A DNA stretch of 5,853 nt. Source: Nonlabens sp. GTDB lineage: Bacteria > Bacteroidota > Bacteroidia > Flavobacteriales > Flavobacteriaceae. Of the stretch, positions 1-4,612 are shown piece by piece. Numbering within the stretch: position 1 is the stretch's first letter; every line of letters begins with the position of its first letter. Both the position numbers and the translations under genes were made by a program. Under the pieces are notes generated by a model, which saw only the letters and a program-made list of their open reading frames with translations, was not told the origin of the DNA and ran no database searches. The stretch spans positions 1-5,853 of the forward strand of contig JALZUY010000125.1 in assembly GCA_023301395.1 (NCBI GenBank), in the 5' to 3' direction.

Positions 1-204
1 CAGTGGCTTTATAGTTTGATAAGTTGTTTTATCAAATTTAAGATCTAGGAACAATATTAAAATAGCAAAAACCGTGAGAAACCTCAATAAAGCAAACCAC
101 GGTTTTCTTTTATTTTTTTTATTTCCATAAAATATATAACCATACTGATATAGGGCTACGAGCGCTGCAACAATAGCCGCAAGAATGATCCATAATACAG
201 TCAT
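1..204 (-). CDS. N-terminus of a two-helix membrane protein, probably a VWA-domain protein (3' part off window)
   Basis: An ATG at 202-204 opens a frame of 68 codons that runs off the left edge without a stop. The visible peptide starts MTVLWIILAAIVAAL and has two hydrophobic helices: about residues 3-26, and about 37-54 (FALLRFLTVFAILILFLDL region). A strongly basic loop, GNKKNKRKPW, lies at about 27-36. This layout (short N-terminus, helix, basic loop, second helix ending in a 'D/NPKF'-like segment, here DLKF) matches from memory the N-terminus of a roughly 680-residue flavobacterial membrane protein with a von Willebrand factor A domain. The VWA domain would lie outside the window, so that name is inference. 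The gene starts 21 nt after fabG on the same strand and is probably cotranscribed with it. An A8 run falls inside codons 28-31. The membrane topology is well supported; the family is less certain. Confidence 0.72.
   Translation of the reverse strand, partial: MTVLWIILAAIVAALVALYQYGYIFYGNKKNKRKPWFALLRFLTVFAILILFLDLKFDKTTYQTIKPL
68..106. other. Terminator-like hairpin inside the 5' coding region of the membrane protein gene
   Basis: AAAACCGTG at 68-76 pairs perfectly with CACGGTTTT at 98-106 around a 21-nt loop. On the plus strand the stem runs into a long T-rich stretch (CTTTTATTTTTTTT, 107-120). On the minus strand it ends in TTTTT followed by GCTATTTT. Either side could thus act as a weak intrinsic terminator. 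No plus-strand gene precedes it in the window, and the coding sequence (basic loop and start of the second helix) explains much of the base composition, so function is doubtful. Confidence 0.3.
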
Positions 205-225
205 ATAAATTTCTAAGAAATTATT

Positions 226-972
226 TTAAGTAAGCATACCGCCATCCACATTAAGTGTTTGACCGGTTACATAAGTTGATAAATCACTTCCTAGAAATAC
301 ACAAGCGTTTGCAACATCTTCTGGAGAACCACCACGTTTCAATGGAATGGCATCTCTCCATCCTTGAACTACTTCTTCATTTAATTTGCCAGTCATCTCA
401 GTCTCGATAAATCCTGGAGCAATAGAATTACATCTTATATTTCTTGAACCTAATTCAAGTGCTACAGATTTTGAAAAACCTATCATTCCTGCTTTACTAG
501 CCGCATAATTAGTCTGTCCAGCGTTTCCTTTAACACCTACAATACTACTCATGTTGATAATACTACCAGAGCGCTTTTTCAACATTGTACGTTGAACAGC
601 CTTAGTCATATTAAACACTGACTTTAAGTTCACTTCAATAACTTGATCAAAATCTTCTTCACTGATACGCATCAAAAGATTATCCTTTGTGATACCAGCG
701 TTATTGATTAAGATATCAACTGTTCCAAAATCTTCTACAACTTGCACCACAAGGTCTTGAGATTCCTGAAAACTCGCTGCGTTACTTTTATAAGCTTTAG
801 CTTGAACACCTAGTGCCAATAATTCTTTTTCTAGTTCTAGAGCTGGTGCTTCAGAACTACTATAAGTAAAAGCTACATTTGCTCCATGATTTGCATAAAC
901 CTGTGCAATTCCTTTACCTATTCCTCTACTAGCTCCAGTGATAAGAGCCGTTTTACCTTCAAGTAATTTCAT
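226..972 (-). CDS. fabG: 3-oxoacyl-[acyl-carrier-protein] reductase FabG
   Basis: NADPH-dependent short-chain dehydrogenase that reduces 3-oxoacyl-ACP to 3-hydroxyacyl-ACP in cytosolic type II fatty acid synthesis. Numbered from the chosen start (248 residues), the Rossmann nucleotide-binding motif TGASRGIG is at 13-20 and NNAG at 90-93. The catalytic tetrad is Asn115, Ser143, Tyr156 and Lys160 (YAASK), and the C-terminus is the usual NVDGGMLT. An ATG 12 nt upstream (982-984) would add MKPT. I prefer 972 because MKLLEGKTALITG is the usual flavobacterial FabG start, and because the upstream ATG is one base from the U-tract of a terminator-like hairpin. The gene follows sucD by 70 nt and precedes a membrane protein gene by 21 nt. 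Its product is the substrate of FabZ, encoded about 4 kb upstream. All catalytic residues are intact and the length is normal; only the exact start is open. Confidence 0.95.
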   Translation of the reverse strand: MKLLEGKTALITGASRGIGKGIAQVYANHGANVAFTYSSSEAPALELEKELLALGVQAKAYKSNAASFQESQDLVVQVVEDFGTVDILINNAGITKDNLLMRISEEDFDQVIEVNLKSVFNMTKAVQRTMLKKRSGSIINMSSIVGVKGNAGQTNYAASKAGMIGFSKSVALELGSRNIRCNSIAPGFIETEMTGKLNEEVVQGWRDAIPLKRGGSPEDVANACVFLGSDLSTYVTGQTLNVDGGMLT

Positions 973-984
973 AGTTGGTTTCAT

Positions 985-1029
985 TAAAAATGGTCTAGAC
1001 TTCCTTTTGAATATTAAGAAGTCTAGACC
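985..1029 (-). terminator. Hairpin plus U-tract between sucD and fabG (terminator or attenuator)
   Basis: Perfect 12-bp inverted repeat: GGTCTAGACTTC at 992-1003 and its reverse complement at 1018-1029, enclosing a 14-nt loop. Read on the minus strand, the stem is followed by A, then UUUUU (986-990), then A and an ATG (984-982). It starts 13 nt after the sucD stop, so it fits an intrinsic terminator for the lpxC-to-sucD unit. The U-tract is only five bases and there is no comparable run on the plus side, so it reads as minus-strand only. Each arm contains the 8-bp palindrome GTCTAGAC (993-1000 and 1021-1028), 28 bp apart centre to centre, so a protein-binding double site is an alternative. 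It leaves little room for a fabG promoter downstream, so partial read-through is likely. Confidence 0.7.
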
Positions 1030-1042
1030 GTTTGAATTAAAA

Positions 1043-1915
1043 TTAGCCTATTACCTCAGCTACTTTTTTACCTATTTCTGCAGGAGAATCTACTACGTGA
1101 ATCCCACATTCTCTCATGATTGCTTTCTTTGCTTGAGCAGTATCTTCAGATCCACCTACAATTGCACCAGCGTGCCCCATTGTACGACCTGCTGGAGCAG
1201 TTTCACCTGCGATAAAACCTATCACTGGCTTTTTATTACCAGTAGCTTTAATCCAGTGAGCTGCATCAGCCTCTAATTGACCACCTATTTCTCCTATCAT
1301 AACGATAGCTTCAGTTTCTGGATCATTCATGAAAAGCTCTACTGCTTCTTTAGTAGTAGTTCCTATAATAGGATCTCCACCTATTCCTATTGCTGTAGAA
1401 ATACCATAACCTTGTTTTACAACTTGGTCCGATGCTTCATAAGTAAGTGTTCCTGATTTAGAAACGATACCTACTTTACCTTTTTTGAAAACAAAGCCTG
1501 GCATGATACCTACTTTTGCTTCTCCTGGAGTTATTACACCTGGACAGTTAGGGCCTACTAAACGACAGCTTTTATCTTTAATATAATCAGCGGCTTTTAC
1601 CATATCTGCAACTGGAATACCTTCAGTAATTGTAATAATCACTTCAATTCCTGCATCTGCAGCTTCCATAATCGCGTCTGCAGCAAATGCTGGTGGCACA
1701 AAAATGATAGTTACATTTGCTCCTACTTTCTCAACAGCTTCAGAAACAGTGTTGAAAACAGGCTTATCTAGATGGGTTTGTCCACCTTTACCTGGCGTTA
1801 CTCCACCAACTACATTGGTACCATATTCTATCATCTGGCCAGCGTGGAATGTTCCTTCACTACCAGTGAAACCTTGTACTATAATTTTAGAATCTTTGTT
1901 TACTAAAACGCTCAT
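1043..1915 (-). CDS. sucD: Succinyl-CoA synthetase (ADP-forming) alpha subunit SucD
   Basis: Alpha subunit of succinyl-CoA synthetase, the TCA-cycle enzyme that couples succinyl-CoA cleavage to nucleoside triphosphate formation; it works with the beta subunit SucC in the cytosol. The protein has 290 residues, the usual length. The N-terminal CoA-binding Rossmann domain carries GFTGSEGTFHA (15-25) and GGVTPGKGG (37-45). GPNCPG at 121-126 is the conserved CoA-site loop, and the ligase domain has GEIGG at 208-212. The phosphohistidine is His248 in GRTMGHAGAIVGG (matching E. coli His246), with its glycine-rich surroundings intact. The gene starts 30 nt after the NTF2-like gene, with an AT-rich leader and no Shine-Dalgarno. 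The terminator-like hairpin follows 13 nt after its stop. sucC is not beside it, unlike the sucCD pair of proteobacteria, so the beta subunit must be encoded elsewhere. Confidence 0.97.
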   Translation of the reverse strand: MSVLVNKDSKIIVQGFTGSEGTFHAGQMIEYGTNVVGGVTPGKGGQTHLDKPVFNTVSEAVEKVGANVTIIFVPPAFAADAIMEAADAGIEVIITITEGIPVADMVKAADYIKDKSCRLVGPNCPGVITPGEAKVGIMPGFVFKKGKVGIVSKSGTLTYEASDQVVKQGYGISTAIGIGGDPIIGTTTKEAVELFMNDPETEAIVMIGEIGGQLEADAAHWIKATGNKKPVIGFIAGETAPAGRTMGHAGAIVGGSEDTAQAKKAIMRECGIHVVDSPAEIGKKVAEVIG

Positions 1916-1945
1916 TTATATATATTTAAGTTGAGTTTTTACTTT

Positions 1946-2320
1946 TTATTGTTCGCTTGGGTGACTGGTTTGATGCACCTCAATTATTTTATTTTCTGAG
2001 ACTTTAAAGATAGATATAAAATAACCTACTGGTACTTCTTCTCTATTATTTTCTACGGTTCTTACAAACACTGTAAAACGCACTGCAACTTCTTGTTTAT
2101 CACTTATCATATGCGTTATTTCAGTACGCATACTTTCATAAGAAGTAGCTGTGGACTCTGTTATTCTATAGTAGTCCTCATAATTAAATTCTCTGTAACC
2201 AGAACTTGCATGCCAGTGCATTTTGAAATCTTTGTGAATAAAGTCACTGAATAAATCAGGTTTTATGAACACATCAGAATTTAAAAATTCTTTAACTACT
2301 TTTTTTGACGCTACTGACAT
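1946..2320 (-). CDS. Small NTF2-like (SnoaL-type fold) protein of unknown function
   Basis: A 124-residue protein without signal peptide or membrane segment. The pattern fits the NTF2/SnoaL cone fold. An N-terminal helix (VVKEFLNSDVF, about 8-18) is followed by a second helix and HKDFKMHWHASSGYREF (29-45). A further helix lies at 47-60, and the antiparallel strands are at about 63-72, 77-90, 97-107 and 110-118. An aromatic and His cluster (Trp36, His35, His37, His116) could line the cone pocket. NTF2-like proteins range from isomerases and dehydratases to non-catalytic binders, so no reaction can be assigned. The start is 1 nt after the LpxD-like stop (TAA-G-ATG), so translation is probably coupled. 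As I recall, a protein of this type sits between the LpxD-like gene and sucD in many Flavobacteriaceae, which suggests a conserved but unknown role. Confidence is high that it is a gene and moderate for the fold. Confidence 0.85.
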   Translation of the reverse strand: MSVASKKVVKEFLNSDVFIKPDLFSDFIHKDFKMHWHASSGYREFNYEDYYRITESTATSYESMRTEITHMISDKQEVAVRFTVFVRTVENNREEVPVGYFISIFKVSENKIIEVHQTSHPSEQ

Positions 2321-2321
2321 C

Positions 2322-3251
2322 TTATTTGTTTTTTTTGATAAAGTTAGGCAACATTCTTATTGCTGCCAGCTCTCTAAACTTTTCTTTAGCATTTGAAGCT
2401 GGTGAACCGAATAATACATCGCCTGGTTTAACATCTTTTGAGACCCCACTTTGTGCCATTATTTCACATCCTTTTCCTAGTCTAATATCACTGCGTATAC
2501 CTACTTGTCCCCATATCTTAACCTCATCTTCAATAACCACGCATCCAGAGATACCTGTTTGGCTTGCTATAAGCACATGTTTCCCTAAAACAGTATCGTG
2601 GCCTATATGAACCTGATTATCGAGTTTACTTCCATAACCTATGATAGTGTCTCCACTAACTCCACGATCGATAGTACATAAAGCACCTATCTCTGCATGA
2701 TCCTCTACTAATACGCGACCATTACTTAATAACTTATCATAACCGTCAGGTCTACGTTTGTAATAAAAAGCATCTGATCCTAGAACTGTTCCAGAGTGAA
2801 TCGTTACGTTGTTACCAATAACGCATCGATCATTGATGGATACGTTACTATGAATTACACAATTTGTTCCTACAACAACATCATTACCTAAAAATACATT
2901 AGGTTGAACTATTGTTCCTTCTCCTACTTTTGGTGGGTTTGTATTCGCTTTCGCAAAAGCGTTAAAAGGAGCAAAATGTTGCGTTAATTTATTAAAGTCT
3001 CTAAATGGATCATCTGAAATAAGTAGTGCTTTACCAGCTGGACAATCCACTTCTTTGTTAATTAAAACGATGGTGGCATCACTTTCTAGTGCCTTATCAT
3101 AGTATTTAGGATGATCCACAAACACAATGTCACCAGATGTCACGACATGAATTTCATTCATGCCAGTCACTGGAAACTGATCATCGCCCACATATTCACA
3201 ATTAATGAGTGCAGCAATTTCTTTTAAACGATGTGTTTGAGAAAACTTCAT
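2322..3251 (-). CDS. LpxD-family UDP-acylglucosamine N-acyltransferase paralogue (left-handed beta-helix)
   Basis: A 309-residue LpxD-type acyltransferase. Canonical LpxD transfers a 3-hydroxyacyl chain from ACP to the amine of UDP-3-O-acylglucosamine, the third lipid A step. The N-terminal uridine-binding-type domain spans about 1-95 (GDIVFVDHPKYY at 40-51). The hexapeptide-repeat beta-helix runs from about 108 to 275, with TIDRG at 193-197 and DNQVHIGHD at 211-219. His218 aligns with catalytic His239 of E. coli LpxD. Two canonical positions differ by hand alignment: the pocket Asn of the N-P-K-Y motif is His47, and E. coli His276 corresponds to Asp255. The C-terminal helix is short. As I recall, flavobacteria carry a second, canonical LpxD just upstream of lpxC/fabZ, so this would be the paralogue and may use another sugar nucleotide or acyl donor. 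It begins directly after the efp stop (TAAATG). A palindromic repeat lies in frame at the domain junction. Confidence 0.88.
   Translation of the reverse strand: MKFSQTHRLKEIAALINCEYVGDDQFPVTGMNEIHVVTSGDIVFVDHPKYYDKALESDATIVLINKEVDCPAGKALLISDDPFRDFNKLTQHFAPFNAFAKANTNPPKVGEGTIVQPNVFLGNDVVVGTNCVIHSNVSINDRCVIGNNVTIHSGTVLGSDAFYYKRRPDGYDKLLSNGRVLVEDHAEIGALCTIDRGVSGDTIIGYGSKLDNQVHIGHDTVLGKHVLIASQTGISGCVVIEDEVKIWGQVGIRSDIRLGKGCEIMAQSGVSKDVKPGDVLFGSPASNAKEKFRELAAIRMLPNFIKKNK
2946..2961. repeat. Near-perfect 16-bp palindrome inside the LpxD-like gene
   Basis: CGCTTTCGCAAAAGCG is a palindrome with one mismatched pair: 6-bp arms CGCTTT (2946-2951) and AAAGCG (2956-2961) around CGCA. It is one base from the perfect palindrome CGCTTTCGCGAAAGCG, which I recall as a dispersed repeat in several marine flavobacterial genomes, where it is read in coding regions as 'AFAKA'. 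Here it encodes exactly that: Ala98-Phe99-Ala100-Lys101-Ala102 of the LpxD-like protein, in the linker between the uridine-binding domain and the beta-helix. No second copy was seen in this window. The structure is seen directly; membership of a repeat family is from memory. Confidence 0.5.
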
Positions 3252-3818
3252 TTACTTTTTAATGCGTTCTTGATAAGCGCCTTTTTCTGTATCAATACGT
3301 ATTAAATCACCTTCATTAATGAATAAAGGAACGTTTACTAGTGCTCCAGTTTCAACCGTTGCAGGTTTAGAAGCATTTGTAGCTGTGTTACCTTTCAATC
3401 CAGGCTCAGTAGCTGTTACTTCCAGTATTACATATTGAGGCATGTCTACAGAAAGTGGTGAATCATCCTCAGTATTGATTTGGATTTTTACAATCTCTTC
3501 TTCTTTTAACAAATCTGGTGCATCAAGAACAGATTCTTGTAGTACAATCTGATCGTATGTAGATGTATTCATGAAGTGGTATCCTTCTCCATCATTATAT
3601 AAAAACTGGAAAGAATGTGTTTCTACACGTATCTCTTCAATCTTGTGACCTGCACTAAATGTGTTATCTATTACCTTTCCTGTGGTAACACTTTTAAGTT
3701 TAGTTCTTACAAATGCTGGCCCTTTACCTGGCTTCACGTGCATAAACTCTGTTATCTTATAAATGTCATTACTGTATCGTATACATAATCCTTTTCTAAT
3801 GTCGCTTGTACTTGCCAT
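3252..3818 (-). CDS. efp: Translation elongation factor P (EF-P)
   Basis: Ribosome-bound factor that relieves stalling at consecutive prolines by acting between the P and E sites. The protein has 188 residues, the normal three-domain length. The KOW-like domain I spans about 1-63, with the functional loop VKPGKGPAF at 28-36; Lys32 at its tip is the equivalent of E. coli Lys34. OB domain II follows at about 67-125. OB domain III (about 130-188) carries the signature VNVPLFINEGDLIRIDT and the terminal GAYQER. Lys32 is modified in some bacteria, but no EpmA/EpmB-type gene is in the window, so its state here is unknown. The start lies 6 nt after the lpxA stop, and the stop abuts the ATG of the next gene, so efp is cotranscribed with lipid A genes. 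No residue is missing or unusual. Confidence 0.97.
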   Translation of the reverse strand: MASTSDIRKGLCIRYSNDIYKITEFMHVKPGKGPAFVRTKLKSVTTGKVIDNTFSAGHKIEEIRVETHSFQFLYNDGEGYHFMNTSTYDQIVLQESVLDAPDLLKEEEIVKIQINTEDDSPLSVDMPQYVILEVTATEPGLKGNTATNASKPATVETGALVNVPLFINEGDLIRIDTEKGAYQERIKK

Positions 3819-3824
3819 ATCTTT

Positions 3825-4610
3825 TTAGTTACTAGTGACGTATCCTCTCATGATACCTCGCTTTGAGTTTTTAATAAATTCTATGATTTCATCACGCTCG
3901 TTTGTAGCGCTCATCTCTGCTTCTATAATTTGAACCGCTTGAGAAACGTTGTAATTCTTTTGATAAAGGATTCTATAAATATCTTGAATCTCTCTAATTT
4001 TTTCTAATTCAAAACCACGTCTTCTCAATCCTACTGAATTGATACCTACATAACTTAATGGTTCACGACCAGCTTTTACAAATGGCGGCACATCTTTTCT
4101 TACTAGTGATCCACCAGTAACAAAGGCATGACTTCCTATTTGACAAAATTGTTGAACTGCTGCCATTCCCGCAAGTACTACATGATCACCTACTGTGATG
4201 TGTCCTGCAAGTGTACTATTATTAGAAAAAATACAGTTATCACCTACTACACAATCATGTGCAATATGACAATAAGCCATGATCCAGCAATTCTTTCCTA
4301 TAACCGTTTTCATACGGTCAGAGGTCCCACGATTAATAGTAACACATTCTCTAATAGTCGTATTATCTCCTATTACAGTAGTTGTGTCTTCATCTTCAAA
4401 TTTCTTATCCTGAGGAATCGCACTAATAACAGCTCCTGGAAAAATACTCACATTTTTACCTATACGAGCACCTTCCATGATAGTCACGTTTGATCCTATC
4501 CAGGTTCCTTCTCCTATGACCACATCATTATGAATGGTAGTAAAAGGTTCTATAACTACATTCTTTGCAATTTTTGCTCCTGGATGTACGTATGCTAGTG
4601 GTTGATTCAT
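3825..4610 (-). CDS. lpxA: Acyl-[ACP]--UDP-N-acetylglucosamine O-acyltransferase LpxA
   Basis: Catalyses the first step of lipid A synthesis, moving a 3-hydroxyacyl chain from ACP to the 3-OH of UDP-GlcNAc. It is a cytosolic homotrimer. At 261 residues the length is normal. The left-handed beta-helix of hexapeptide repeats runs from about residue 5 to 185, followed by a helical C-terminal domain from about 190. In the motif AYCHIAHDC (112-120), His118 matches catalytic His125 of E. coli and His115 matches His122. Gly166 aligns with E. coli Gly173, the position that sets acyl chain length, so the pocket should admit long chains. E. coli His160 is replaced by Gln153 (AAVQQFC), which I believe is normal for Bacteroidota. 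The signature GLRRRGF is at 194-200. Its ATG overlaps the lpxC/fabZ stop by one base, so translation is probably coupled to the enzyme of the next step. Confidence 0.97.
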   Translation of the reverse strand: MNQPLAYVHPGAKIAKNVVIEPFTTIHNDVVIGEGTWIGSNVTIMEGARIGKNVSIFPGAVISAIPQDKKFEDEDTTTVIGDNTTIRECVTINRGTSDRMKTVIGKNCWIMAYCHIAHDCVVGDNCIFSNNSTLAGHITVGDHVVLAGMAAVQQFCQIGSHAFVTGGSLVRKDVPPFVKAGREPLSYVGINSVGLRRRGFELEKIREIQDIYRILYQKNYNVSQAVQIIEAEMSATNERDEIIEFIKNSKRGIMRGYVTSN

Positions 4611-4612
4611 TA
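4608..4612 (-). promoter_or_regulatory. TAATG stop-start overlap between lpxC/fabZ and lpxA
   Basis: On the minus strand the lpxC/fabZ stop TAA (4612-4610) shares its last A with the lpxA start ATG (4610-4608). No Shine-Dalgarno-like sequence precedes it. The arrangement favours reinitiation by ribosomes ending lpxC/fabZ and would tie LpxA output to LpxC-FabZ output. The overlap is seen directly; coupling is inferred. Confidence 0.6.

Noticed and set aside
15..36. 8-bp perfect inverted repeat TTTGATAA / TTATCAAA with a 6-nt loop
   Set aside because: It is AT-rich, lies inside coding sequence and has no U-tract; it is probably chance at this base composition.
973..984. ATG at 982-984 as the fabG start (adds MKPT)
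   Set aside because: It lies one base from the U-tract of the hairpin, and the FabG family normally starts at MKLLEGK. It is kept only as an alternative.
1001..1007. AAGGAAG on the minus strand as a Shine-Dalgarno for fabG
   Set aside because: It is partly in the hairpin stem and 16 nt or more from either ATG. Bacteroidota generally do not rely on Shine-Dalgarno pairing.
938..1276. Plus-strand open frames antisense to real genes (938-1276, 1704-1934, 2305-2610, 4128-4493)
   Set aside because: All overlap well-conserved minus-strand genes, their translations are low-complexity or Ser/Thr/Cys-rich, and none resembles a known family.
1916..1945. AT-rich leader before sucD as a promoter
   Set aside because: I looked for the Bacteroidota -7 element TAnnTTTG with an upstream TTTG and found no convincing match, so sucD is treated as part of the upstream operon.
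3828..3839. Imperfect palindrome GTTACTAGTGAC at the end of lpxA
   Set aside because: It is short, with a mismatch, and lies in the last codons of lpxA in the middle of a tightly packed operon; no terminator or operator function is supported.
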